NCBI GenBank assembly: GCA_963542695.1
Contig: CAUTYX010000004.1
Coordinates: 54,550 to 118,549 of the forward strand
From: RUG100 sp963542695
GTDB lineage: Bacteria > Bacillota > Clostridia > Peptostreptococcales > Anaerovoracaceae
Reading direction: 5' to 3'
Length of the DNA stretch: 64,000 bases
Each line of letters begins with the position of its first letter. Positions within the stretch are counted from its first letter, which is position 1. The position numbers and the translations under genes were made by a program. This document shows positions 43,479 to 52,327 of this stretch, piece by piece. A model generated the notes under the pieces. The model was not told the DNA's origin, did not search any database, and was given only the letters and a program-made list of their open reading frames with translations.

Positions 43479-44618
43479 TTACTTGAACAATTCCTTTAGG
43501 GAGTCTAAAAATCCGCTTCTCTTTTTGTAGCAATACCCGGTAACTGTCTTGCTCATTTCCTTAATGGCTTTTTTCTGTTTGGAATTCAGTTTGTTTGGTA
43601 CCTCCAGGTTCACCTTGACATACAAGTCCCCTTTGCGATTGCCTCGCATCATCTGAACCCCTTTACCCTTTAGCCGGAATATGGTTCCTGACTGGGTTCC
43701 CGGTTGTATCTTGTATTTCACCTTGCCCTCCAGTGTAGGCACCACAAGCTCTGTCCCTAAGGCAGCCTGTTCAAAGGTAATGGGGATTTCCAGTTGCAAA
43801 TCATATCCGCGACGACGGAATAGCTTATGTGGCTTTACAGAGATAACAATATACAAATCTCCATTGGGACCACCTTTTTCACCCGGTTCACCTTGCCCAC
43901 GCAGCGTAATGACACTGTCATCATCTACACCGGCAGGAATAGACACAGAAATCGTCTGGGTCTTCTTCACTTTGCCTGTACCGTTACAAGTGTGACATGG
44001 TGTATCTACAATTTCTCCTGTACCACCGCAGCGATCACAGGTAGTCTGTGACTGCATTACACCAAACGGCGTACGGTGCTGCGTGTTTATAACGCCGGAG
44101 CCACCGCACTTTGGACAAGTGGATTTAGAGGTTCCCGGTTCTGCACCGGATCCATCGCAAGTTTCACACTTGACATATTTTGTCAGTCGAACATCTTTCT
44201 TTACGCCAAAGGCAGCTTCTTCGAAAGTGATAGTCATGCCATGCTGTAAATCACGACCTTTTTTAGGACCGGCTCTATGACTGCGACCACCGCCGCCGCC
44301 ACCGAACATGCCACCAAACATATCGAAGATATCATCAAAGCCGCCACCAAAACCGCCAAAGCCTCCTGCGCCACCAAAACCGGCGTTGGGATCAACGCCG
44401 GCATGGCCAAATCTGTCATAATTTGCTTTTTTCTCAGGATCGCTCAAGACTCCGTAGGCTTCGTTGACTTCTTTGAAACGCTCTTCGGCTTCTTTGTCGC
44501 CAGGGTTCTTGTCAGGATGGTACTTCATGGCCATCTTGCGGAAGGCTCTCTTTATTTCCTGTTCAGAAGCTCCCTTTTCAAGGCCTAGCGCTTCGTAGTA
44601 ATCACGTTTTTCAGCCAT
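43479..44618 (-). CDS. dnaJ: chaperone DnaJ
   Basis: A 379-residue Hsp40: J domain (1-70) with the HPD motif in MKYHPDKNPGD, Gly/Phe-rich linker (FGGAGGFGGFGGGFDD), and four zinc knuckles CETCDGSG, CPKCGGSG, CDRCGGTG and CHTCNGTG. The C-terminal substrate domain follows. It stimulates DnaK ATPase. It is 5 bases after dnaK. Confidence 0.97.
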   Translation of the reverse strand: MAEKRDYYEALGLEKGASEQEIKRAFRKMAMKYHPDKNPGDKEAEERFKEVNEAYGVLSDPEKKANYDRFGHAGVDPNAGFGGAGGFGGFGGGFDDIFDMFGGMFGGGGGGRSHRAGPKKGRDLQHGMTITFEEAAFGVKKDVRLTKYVKCETCDGSGAEPGTSKSTCPKCGGSGVINTQHRTPFGVMQSQTTCDRCGGTGEIVDTPCHTCNGTGKVKKTQTISVSIPAGVDDDSVITLRGQGEPGEKGGPNGDLYIVISVKPHKLFRRRGYDLQLEIPITFEQAALGTELVVPTLEGKVKYKIQPGTQSGTIFRLKGKGVQMMRGNRKGDLYVKVNLEVPNKLNSKQKKAIKEMSKTVTGYCYKKRSGFLDSLKELFK

Positions 44619-44623
44619 TGGTT

Positions 44624-46504
44624 TTATTCACCCTTTTTATCGTCATCTACAACTTCAAAGTCTGCATCTACCACATTGTCGTCTCCGGTTCCCGGTGCAC
44701 TCTGGGATGCGTCAGCTCCCGGCTGCGGACCTGCCCCTTGGGCTCCACCGGCTGCCTGCTGCTGCGCCTGTGCCTGCTGGTACATCTTCTGGGAAATAGT
44801 ATGGAATTCCTGGGTCAACGCTTCTGTGTTGGCTTTGATTTCCTCAACTGTGCCGTTTTCAAGAGACTTCTTCAAAGTTTCCTTGGCAGACTCTATTTTA
44901 GCCTTTTCTTCTTCAGATAGAGTATCTCCCAGTTCCTTTACGTTCTTTTCTGTCTCGTAAACAAGAGTTTCTGCCTGGTTGCGTACTTCAATTTCTTCTT
45001 TTCTGGCCTTGTCTTCGCTGGCGTACTGTTCGGCTTCTTTTACCTTCTTGTTGATTTCATCTTCAGATAATTTTGTAGAAGAAGTGATGGTAATATTCTG
45101 CTGTTTTCCGGTTCCCATATCTTTAGCAGATACGTTTACGATACCGTTGGCATCAATGTCAAAGGTAACTTCAATCTGTGGAACACCACGTGGTGCCGGT
45201 GGAATGCCGGAAAGCTGGAACTGTCCCAATGTAGTATTATCAGCAGCCATTTCACGTTCCCCCTGCAGTACATGGATGTCTACAGCGGTCTGGTTATCTG
45301 CAGCAGTAGAGAACACCTGACTCTTCTTGGTAGGAATAGTGGTATTTCTTTCAATCAGTTTAGTAGCAACGCCACCAAGTGTTTCAATGGACAACGATAG
45401 CGGAGTTACATCCAGCAACAGTACGTCATTTACTTCACCTGTCAATACGCCGGCCTGAATTGATGCACCGATCGCAACACATTCGTCCGGGTTAACACCC
45501 TTGAAAGGTTCTTTTCCGGTAATCTTTTTAACGGCATCCTGTACCGCCGGAATTCTTGTGGATCCACCAACCAAGATAACTTTGTCAATTTCTGCTGTGG
45601 AAACGCCACCATCGGAAATCGCCTTTTTCATCGGCTCGATGGTTCTTTCTACCAAATCCCCTGTCAGCTGATCAAACTTGGCTCTTGTGATATCCATATT
45701 GAGGTGGAGAGGACCGGCTTCGCTAACAGTGATAAATGGCAGGTTTACATTGGTTGTCTGAGAAGTGGACAATTCTTTCTTTGCTTTTTCGGCAGCTTCT
45801 TTCAGACGCTGCATAGCCATGTTGTCTTTTCGCAAATCAATGCCGTTTTCCTTGGCAAAAGAGTCTGCCATAAAATCCATTAATTTGCTATCAAAGTCGT
45901 CTCCTCCCAGTTTATTGTCTCCATGGGTAGCCAGTACTTCGAACACACCATCTCCCAATTCCAGCAAGGATACATCAAAGGTACCGCCACCAAGGTCATA
46001 TACCAGAATCTTTTGGTGTGTGTCGTCTTTATCAAGACCATAGGCCAATGCGGCAGCTGTCGGCTCATTGATAATACGTTTTACATCCATACCGGCAATT
46101 TTTCCGGCATCCTTTGTAGCCTGTTTTTGACTGTCTGTAAAGTAAGCCGGTACAGTAATAACCGCCTCGGTTACTGTTTCGCCAAGATAAGCTTCGGCAT
46201 CTGTCTTTAATTTTCCCAGCACCATGGCGGAAATATCCTGTGGTGTGTAGTCCTTTCCGTCAATAGTTACTTTGTGATCTGTTCCCATGTAACGCTTAAT
46301 AGAAGCGATGGTTCTATCCGGATTGGTTACAGCCTGTCTTTTTGCTGTTTCCCCAACCAGTCTTTCTCCGTTTTTTGCAAATCCAACCACAGATGGTGTT
46401 GTTCTGTTTCCTTCTGCATTGGTGATAACCGTTGGTTCTCCACCTTCCAGCACGGATACGCAGGAGTTGGTTGTTCCAAGGTCAATTCCGATTACTTTTC
46501 CCAT
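44624..46504 (-). CDS. dnaK: chaperone DnaK (Hsp70)
   Basis: A 626-residue Hsp70. The ATPase domain begins GIDLGTTNSCVSVLEGG, with VYDLGGGTFDVSLLELG and ILVGGSTRIPAVQ. The linker VLLLDVTPLSLSIETLGG leads to the substrate domain. The C-terminus is Gln/Ala/Gly-rich and ends acidic. Gram-positive type: it lacks the extra segment of Gram-negative DnaK in the ATPase domain. It is part of the HrcA/CIRCE operon, 76 bases after grpE. Confidence 0.97.
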   Translation of the reverse strand: MGKVIGIDLGTTNSCVSVLEGGEPTVITNAEGNRTTPSVVGFAKNGERLVGETAKRQAVTNPDRTIASIKRYMGTDHKVTIDGKDYTPQDISAMVLGKLKTDAEAYLGETVTEAVITVPAYFTDSQKQATKDAGKIAGMDVKRIINEPTAAALAYGLDKDDTHQKILVYDLGGGTFDVSLLELGDGVFEVLATHGDNKLGGDDFDSKLMDFMADSFAKENGIDLRKDNMAMQRLKEAAEKAKKELSTSQTTNVNLPFITVSEAGPLHLNMDITRAKFDQLTGDLVERTIEPMKKAISDGGVSTAEIDKVILVGGSTRIPAVQDAVKKITGKEPFKGVNPDECVAIGASIQAGVLTGEVNDVLLLDVTPLSLSIETLGGVATKLIERNTTIPTKKSQVFSTAADNQTAVDIHVLQGEREMAADNTTLGQFQLSGIPPAPRGVPQIEVTFDIDANGIVNVSAKDMGTGKQQNITITSSTKLSEDEINKKVKEAEQYASEDKARKEEIEVRNQAETLVYETEKNVKELGDTLSEEEKAKIESAKETLKKSLENGTVEEIKANTEALTQEFHTISQKMYQQAQAQQQAAGGAQGAGPQPGADASQSAPGTGDDNVVDADFEVVDDDKKGE

Positions 46505-46580
46505 AATGTATTATCTCCTTTTTATTAAAATCTTATTAAATAGCTATGTGTTAGTGTATATCCAAGGGTATTCCTACCCC

Positions 46581-47159
46581 TTAGTTGGCTACTTTTACCA
46601 TGGAAGGACGGATTACTTTTCCATTGAGAGTGTATCCCTTTTGCAGTACGGTGGAAATCTTGCCACTATCTACTGCATCTGTATCTTCCATCATTACGGC
46701 ATTGTGGAAATTGGGATCAAAGTCAGCATCTTCTGTATCAATCTCCTCCACACCGGCTTTCTCAAGAACTTGCTGTAATTGCCGGAAAATCATTACCATG
46801 CCATCTTTAAAACCGGAATCTGCATCGTGATCCAGGGCTCGTTCGAAATTATCCATCACATCCAGCAGCGGCAACGCAATTTGCTCTGTGGCAAAAGCCA
46901 TGCTGTCGGTTCTTGTTTTCTCTGCACGACGCTTGAAGTTCTGAAAATCGGCCATAAGACGCATATATTTTGTCTGCAGTGCTTCATCTTCTTCGGATTC
47001 TTCCTTCGCTTCTTCTAAAGAAGCCTCTGTTGACTCCTCCTTTGGTTCCCGATCAGCGGCCGTTTCTGTTTCCGTGTCTTCTACAGTTTCTTCGGCGGTT
47101 TCTGCCGGCGTTTCCTCCGGAGCCTTTGAATCCTTCTTCAGATCCTGATCATTGCTCAT
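46581..47159 (-). CDS. grpE: nucleotide exchange factor GrpE
   Basis: A 192-residue exchange factor for DnaK. A long acidic, Glu/Thr-rich head (about 1-55) precedes the coiled coil and the conserved domain (YMRLMADFQNFKRRAEKTR ... FDPNFHNAVM ... VLQKGYTLNGKVIRPSMVKV). Three ATG codons stand in a row; the third, 47159, has the best spacing to AGGAGG. It overlaps the end of hrcA. Confidence 0.95.
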   Translation of the reverse strand: MSNDQDLKKDSKAPEETPAETAEETVEDTETETAADREPKEESTEASLEEAKEESEEDEALQTKYMRLMADFQNFKRRAEKTRTDSMAFATEQIALPLLDVMDNFERALDHDADSGFKDGMVMIFRQLQQVLEKAGVEEIDTEDADFDPNFHNAVMMEDTDAVDSGKISTVLQKGYTLNGKVIRPSMVKVAN

Positions 47160-48195
47160 CATCATTTCCTCCTGTTATTGTAAAGGCATCGCTAATGTTG
47201 TCCGTCAAGTATTCTACTACGGAGGACACCTGCGAATAGCGCATTCTCGTCGGTCCGATTACCCCCAGTTTACCAACCATCTTTCCATTAACATGGTAGG
47301 TTGCTGTTATGAGAGAACAATCCTTCAAACCCTCGTCCTCGTTTTCGTTACCAATGGTAATGGTTAAACCGTCTTCTCGTTCTACGATTTTGCGGGTAAA
47401 ATCATCTTTCTTTTCTATTAGCTCCATAAAGGTTCTGGCACGACTCACATCATTGTATTCCGGAAGGTTAAATATATTGGCAAGACCTTCCATATACATG
47501 TTGACGTTAAGCATATTTTCCAGTACCCGCATAAACCGGGGCTTGATGTCCCTGGTGTACTCCTGCAAAATGTTGGCATCGTGGATAATATCTTCGATAA
47601 TATCTGTCTTTAAGGCATTGTTAATCGTTTTTCTTTGGTAGGAATAGGTCATTGCCTTTGACAGTAACCGCAAAGAATCCTCGTCCGGCTCCGCCTTTAA
47701 ACGCAATACCTGATTGGTTACATTCCCATTTTCAGAGACAATCATCATCAGCACTGCCTTGGTGTCGATTTTAATAACCTTAATGTACTTCAGTTTTTCC
47801 TGAACCTTGTCCGGCATCATAGCAAAGGCCGTTAAAGATGTAATCTCCGACAACAAATTGGCAGCGTGTTCCAGTGTTCTGCTTAAATCTTGAACATTAT
47901 CCTGGAGACGCTCTGCAATCATTCCCTTGGTCTCATCAGGAAGATTGCTCTTTCCCATAATCTGATCCACATACAGACGATACGCCTTGGCACTGGGGAC
48001 TCGACCGGCAGATGTATGAGGATGGGTTAAATACCCCATCTCCTCCAAATCCGACATTTCGTTTCGAATGGTAGCTGCACTAACTCCTAGGTCATGATTC
48101 TTGGAAAGGGACCTGGATCCCACAGGCTCGGCAGTGGACACAAAGTCACCGATAATAGCCTGCAATATTTTCAGTTTTCTTTCGTTTAAATCCAT
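47149..48195 (-). CDS. hrcA: heat-inducible transcription repressor HrcA
   Basis: A 348-residue repressor with an N-terminal winged helix (NERKLKILQAIIGDFVSTAE, VSAATIRNEMSDLEEMGYL) and the GAF-like dimer domain. It binds CIRCE and represses its own operon and usually groESL. ATG 48195 lies 21 bases from the CIRCE element. First gene of hrcA-grpE-dnaK-dnaJ. Confidence 0.97.
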   Translation of the reverse strand: MDLNERKLKILQAIIGDFVSTAEPVGSRSLSKNHDLGVSAATIRNEMSDLEEMGYLTHPHTSAGRVPSAKAYRLYVDQIMGKSNLPDETKGMIAERLQDNVQDLSRTLEHAANLLSEITSLTAFAMMPDKVQEKLKYIKVIKIDTKAVLMMIVSENGNVTNQVLRLKAEPDEDSLRLLSKAMTYSYQRKTINNALKTDIIEDIIHDANILQEYTRDIKPRFMRVLENMLNVNMYMEGLANIFNLPEYNDVSRARTFMELIEKKDDFTRKIVEREDGLTITIGNENEDEGLKDCSLITATYHVNGKMVGKLGVIGPTRMRYSQVSSVVEYLTDNISDAFTITGGNDDEQ

Positions 48196-48216
48196 GATAC
48201 TTACCTATTTTTCTTG

Positions 48217-48243
48217 TTAGCACTCATTTAATCCGAGTGCTAA
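48217..48243 (-). promoter_or_regulatory. CIRCE operator
   Basis: A perfect consensus: TTAGCACTC (48217-48225), nine bases, GAGTGCTAA (48235-48243). It lies between the hrcA promoter and start codon and is the HrcA binding site. Confidence 0.97.
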
Positions 48244-48253
48244 CTGTATATTA

Positions 48254-48282
48254 AATATAATACCAAGCAGATAGGATGTCAA
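48254..48282 (-). promoter_or_regulatory. hrcA operon promoter
   Basis: Minus-strand TTGACA (48277-48282), a 17-base spacer and TATATT (48254-48259), just upstream of CIRCE. It makes the heat-shock genes independent of the clc-glpK-hemW-lepA genes upstream. Confidence 0.85.
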
Positions 48283-48319
48283 CCATCTGACAGAATTTTT
48301 TATGAACCTTGACGGCTTT

Positions 48320-49588
48320 TCATGTCTTGCTGTGAATATTGATTCTTTTGGCATGAAGCTTGCTGTAGATAATCTTTTGATCCCCATACAGCCCCCAATA
48401 TCCACTCATCATATAGCTGACAAAACAGCATGTGGCAAAATAGGGTAAACCGCCACCACCAAAGAGTTCAATCCCCAACAATAAAGAAGCCATAGGACAG
48501 TTTATGGCACCACTAAAGGTTCCGCAAAGACAAACGGCGGCGCCAAAAGCCGGATCCAGTCCCAGTATAGGCGCTACCCAGCACCCCATAACCGCTCCGA
48601 CAAAAAAGGTAGGCAGCACTTCCCCACCTTTGAAACCGACTCCTAGGGTAACGGTTGTAAACAATAGTTTCACCAAGAAGCTCCACCACCGGGCATTACC
48701 TTGTAGGGCTTCCATGATGCCTTCCGTTCCCGAACCGTTATAGGCAGCTGATGGCGTTAGATAGGTCAACAGAATCAACAGAAAAGCTCCACATAAAACC
48801 AGCAGGTACCGGTTTGAGACAAGGCGAACCAGCAGGTGACGCATACCGTTAAAGGCCACTACTATCAAAATAGAAAGCAAGGCACAACATAGACCTAACA
48901 CCATCACCTTTAGCAATATCATAGCGGTGACTGTCGGAAACGCAATGGAAATACCGGCAAATTCATTTTCTGCAAAAAATTCCGTAACACCGGCGGCTAT
49001 AAAGGAAGAGATAAGGCAAGGCACCAAGCCGGCGTAATGAATGATACCGACGCTGATGACTTCCAGCGCAAAAACCACTGCCGTAATAGGTGTGTCAAAC
49101 AAAGCGGCAAAAACGGCGCTCATTCCCATGAGAACGGCGATGCTGGAATCGGATGGATGAAGCTTTAAAATACGGCTGGTTCCGGCTCCTACTACCCCTC
49201 CAATTTGCAGAGCCGCTCCTTCACGTCCGGCGGAACCGCCGCAAAGATGGGTCAAAACCGTTGCCACAAAAATTAACGGTGCAGCCTTTAACGGCAGCTT
49301 TTCTTCTCTTCGAACACTGCGAAATACACGGTTGGTGCCGGCAGGATGGTCTACCCCCGCCTTTTGGTATAGCCAGACAATAAAAAGACCGCTAAGTGGC
49401 AGCAGCCAGGTAAGCCACCTGTGCTGTTCCCAGGTGGTGTTGCTAAAAACCACAGCCAAACGAAAGGCGGTGCCAATGGCTCCGCCAATCAATCCTATCA
49501 ACACGGCTATAGCTGCCCATTTTATAAAGGACAGCGAAAACCGCCGGCTCATGCGCAGTTGTTTGTGGAAAATCCGATGAAACTTCAT
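48320..49588 (-). CDS. ClC family anion channel/antiporter, CLC-F-like features
   Basis: A 422-residue ClC-fold membrane protein with about 10-11 helices. The gating Glu is present in SAGREGAALQIGG, and DTPITAVVFALEVI follows. The classic GSGIP chloride motif is replaced by a GTNRV segment near residue 84; the P after GREG is A; GxFxP reads GGEVLPTFF; and the internal proton Glu pair reads EV. These changes resemble fluoride-exporting CLC-F proteins more than Cl-/H+ exchangers. No fluoride riboswitch precedes it. GAGAGGA lies before ATG 49588, 23 bases after glpK. Confidence 0.82.
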   Translation of the reverse strand: MKFHRIFHKQLRMSRRFSLSFIKWAAIAVLIGLIGGAIGTAFRLAVVFSNTTWEQHRWLTWLLPLSGLFIVWLYQKAGVDHPAGTNRVFRSVRREEKLPLKAAPLIFVATVLTHLCGGSAGREGAALQIGGVVGAGTSRILKLHPSDSSIAVLMGMSAVFAALFDTPITAVVFALEVISVGIIHYAGLVPCLISSFIAAGVTEFFAENEFAGISIAFPTVTAMILLKVMVLGLCCALLSILIVVAFNGMRHLLVRLVSNRYLLVLCGAFLLILLTYLTPSAAYNGSGTEGIMEALQGNARWWSFLVKLLFTTVTLGVGFKGGEVLPTFFVGAVMGCWVAPILGLDPAFGAAVCLCGTFSGAINCPMASLLLGIELFGGGGLPYFATCCFVSYMMSGYWGLYGDQKIIYSKLHAKRINIHSKT

Positions 49589-49611
49589 ACTTTCCTCTCT
49601 GCTTTCTTTTC

Positions 49612-51111
49612 CTATTTTCTTTTTGTAAAATCCATGGTGGCAGCAACAGCTTTGTGCCAGTGCTGGATATTTTCCTGGCGTTTTTTATCGTCCATAGAAG
49701 GTGAAAAAATCGTCGCTTCTTCCCGTAGTGATGCAATTTCCTCAGTGTTTTTCCAGTAGCCACAGGCAAGACCTGCAAGAGAAGCCGCCCCCATAGAGGT
49801 TGTCTCAATGATAGCCGGTCGTAAGATAGACAGCTCAGTAATATCGGCTAAAAACTTCATCATAAAGTTGTTGGCACAAGCACCTCCGTCTACTCGCAAC
49901 GAAGAGGCTCTCCCCTTCATATCTTCGTTCATTGCCTCCAGCACATCCAGTGTCTGGTATACTTGGCATTCCAAGGCTGCTCTGGCAATATGATTGCCGT
50001 TGGTTCCTCGTGACAAGCCTAGAATAGAGCCACGAGCATAGGAATCCCAGTACGGAGCGCCAATACCTACAAAGGCCGGCACCAGATATACCCCTTCATT
50101 ATCTTCTAAAGAAAACGCCATGGCTTCTGTTTCCGCAGCATGGTCGATGATTTTTAATTCATCACGAAGCCACTGGACAACGGCACCGGACATAAACATA
50201 GACCCTTCTAAAGCGTAACACGCAGAATCCTCCAGCCCCCAGGCAATGGTGGTCAGCAAACCGTTTTGTGAGTCCACCGGTGTATCGCCGGTGTTCATCA
50301 GCATAAATCCTCCTGTTCCGAAGGTCATTTTCCCTTGCCCCTTCTGAAGACAAAGCTGGCCAAACAACGCCGCCTGTTGATCTCCGGCAACACCGGTAAT
50401 AGGCACTTCACAGCCCAAAATTTCTTTATCGGAAACAGCAAAGAGACCCGAGGATGGTTTAACCTGAGGTAATACGCTTGCAGGAATACCAAGAAGCTCT
50501 AACAGTTCTTTGTCCCAACATAAATCGTGAATGTTGTAAAGCATAGTTCTTGACGCATTAGATGCTTCCGTTGCGTGAACTTTCCCACCGGAAAGCTTGT
50601 AAATCAGCCAGGAATCCACGGTTCCAAAACGAAGCAAGTCGTTTTCAGCCAGTTTTTTTGCTTCCGGTACGTTTTCTAAAATCCACTTTAGCTTGGTTCC
50701 GGAAAAATACGGATCCAAAAGCAATCCTGTTTTTTGATGAATCAACGGCTCAAGGCCTTGTTTCTTCATTTCATCACAGATGGCTGCCGTTCTGCGGCAT
50801 TGCCAAACAATGGCATTGCAAACCGGCTCTCCTGTCTTTGCATTCCAGCAAATGGTAGTCTCTCTTTGATTGGTAATTCCAATGGCCGCAATGTCCATAA
50901 TAGTAATGTGAGCTCTGTTTAGTGCATCTACCAATGCTTCGTATTGACTATTCCAGATGTCCATAGGATCGTGTTCCACCCAGCCGGGTTTTGGATACTG
51001 TTGCCGAAATTCGACTTGTCCCACACTGACAATGCGGCTGTTCTTATCATATAAAATACAACGAGAGCTGGTAGTTCCTTGGTCTAATGCCATAATCAGC
51101 TTGTCACCCAT
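49612..51111 (-). CDS. glpK: glycerol kinase
   Basis: A 499-residue FGGY kinase phosphorylating glycerol to glycerol 3-phosphate: ALDQGTTSSRCILYD, NQRETTICWN, GVAGDQQAALFGQ, FGTGGFMLMNTG and VDGGACANNFMMKFLAD. Full length. No glpF, glpD or glpP is adjacent. It overlaps hemW by 8 bases and leads into the ClC gene. Its place between hemW and hrcA, normally adjacent in clostridia, makes glpK-clc an insertion into a conserved cluster. Confidence 0.96.
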   Translation of the reverse strand: MGDKLIMALDQGTTSSRCILYDKNSRIVSVGQVEFRQQYPKPGWVEHDPMDIWNSQYEALVDALNRAHITIMDIAAIGITNQRETTICWNAKTGEPVCNAIVWQCRRTAAICDEMKKQGLEPLIHQKTGLLLDPYFSGTKLKWILENVPEAKKLAENDLLRFGTVDSWLIYKLSGGKVHATEASNASRTMLYNIHDLCWDKELLELLGIPASVLPQVKPSSGLFAVSDKEILGCEVPITGVAGDQQAALFGQLCLQKGQGKMTFGTGGFMLMNTGDTPVDSQNGLLTTIAWGLEDSACYALEGSMFMSGAVVQWLRDELKIIDHAAETEAMAFSLEDNEGVYLVPAFVGIGAPYWDSYARGSILGLSRGTNGNHIARAALECQVYQTLDVLEAMNEDMKGRASSLRVDGGACANNFMMKFLADITELSILRPAIIETTSMGAASLAGLACGYWKNTEEIASLREEATIFSPSMDDKKRQENIQHWHKAVAATMDFTKRK

Positions 51112-52327
51112 GGGTATCCTCCTTTATGGTATCCATTGCAGGATACTCAAAATCATTATCCAGCAAAAAAGCACTCATAATATCATTGGAACATTCGATG
51201 CCTTCTCTAGTTAGTGCCAATTGCTGCCGGCTGATAGTAATATATCCTTTTTCTTTATACTCTTCCAGTTGGTTCCAAATATGCCGGTACACCTTTTTAA
51301 ACGGTCGCCCAAAAGTTTTTTCAAATACGGCAAAAGAAATGCCTTCTCTTTGACGGAGTGCAGTAAAGCAAAAGATTCCTACCCCATCAATAAAGGTTTC
51401 TTTTTTTACAGTTTCATCAATTCCTGCGGTGCCGGTTTCGATAGGGAAAACACCTTGTTGTACCTGTTCTTTCCAAAGGTGTATATCTTCGATGTTTTTG
51501 TATCGCTTGCCGGAAATAAAGGAAGAAGCTCCCGGACCGACTCCTATAAAATCCTTATACTGCCAATATTTTTCATTGTGAAGACAACGGTATCCTGTTT
51601 TTGCCCAATTGGAAATTTCATAGTGATCATAGCCGGCTGCTTCCATGACATTGCAAGCTTCCCGGTACATATCCTTGGCTAACGCATCAGAAGGTAAATC
51701 CAACTTTCCTTTACGATAGTCTCTGTAAAAATCAGTCCCTTCTTCCAACTGTAAACTGTACAAAGACACATGCTCCGGCTGTAGCGCGGCGACGGTTCCT
51801 AAATCCACTTTCCACTCTTTCATGGTTTGTTCCGGATAGGCAAACATTAAATCCACGTTAATATTGCCAACGCCCAGTCTTCGCAAATCCGCAAAAGTCT
51901 CCATGGCTTGTTTCCCTGTATGAAGACGACCCAGTCGCCGGCAACCCTCCTCTTGAAAACTCTGTACTCCCATACTAAATCGATTGATGCCGGCTGCCAT
52001 ATACCCCGGAATCGCAACAGAAGTTAGAGATTCCGGATTGGATTCCATGGTAATTTCCGGGGAATCCGGTTGAAAAGCGTCTCTTATTTCATCCAGTAAT
52101 GCTTTTATTTCTGCCGGTGATAAAAGAGATGGTGTGCCGCCGCCAATAAAAACAGTATCTATCTTTGCTTTGGGATACTGCTTTCCATAGAGGCGAATTT
52201 CCTCCTGCAAAGCGGCTGTAACAGATTTTGTTTCTCCCGTGTTTTCAGGGATTTTAGACAAAAAACCACAGTAGCTGCACTTACGTTTACAAAAAGGAAT
52301 ATGGATATACAGTCCTTTATTTTCCAT
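51104..52327 (-). CDS. hemW: radical SAM heme chaperone HemW (HemN-like)
   Basis: A 407-residue radical SAM protein with YIHIPFCKRKCSYCGF (Cx3Cx2C), FIGGGTPSLL, TMESNPESLT and FSMGVQSFQEEGCRRLGR. The lepA neighbour and the length mark it as HemW, a heme chaperone, rather than true coproporphyrinogen III dehydrogenase. ATG 52327 overlaps the end of lepA by 11 bases. Confidence 0.92.
   Translation of the reverse strand: MENKGLYIHIPFCKRKCSYCGFLSKIPENTGETKSVTAALQEEIRLYGKQYPKAKIDTVFIGGGTPSLLSPAEIKALLDEIRDAFQPDSPEITMESNPESLTSVAIPGYMAAGINRFSMGVQSFQEEGCRRLGRLHTGKQAMETFADLRRLGVGNINVDLMFAYPEQTMKEWKVDLGTVAALQPEHVSLYSLQLEEGTDFYRDYRKGKLDLPSDALAKDMYREACNVMEAAGYDHYEISNWAKTGYRCLHNEKYWQYKDFIGVGPGASSFISGKRYKNIEDIHLWKEQVQQGVFPIETGTAGIDETVKKETFIDGVGIFCFTALRQREGISFAVFEKTFGRPFKKVYRHIWNQLEEYKEKGYITISRQQLALTREGIECSNDIMSAFLLDNDFEYPAMDTIKEDTHG

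Noticed and set aside
44676..46043. Long open frames antisense to dnaK
   Set aside because: They follow from dnaK codon bias; no ribosome sites or known domains.
49589..49611. Fluoride riboswitch for the CLC-F-like gene
   Set aside because: Only 23 bases separate it from glpK and nothing resembles a crcB motif.
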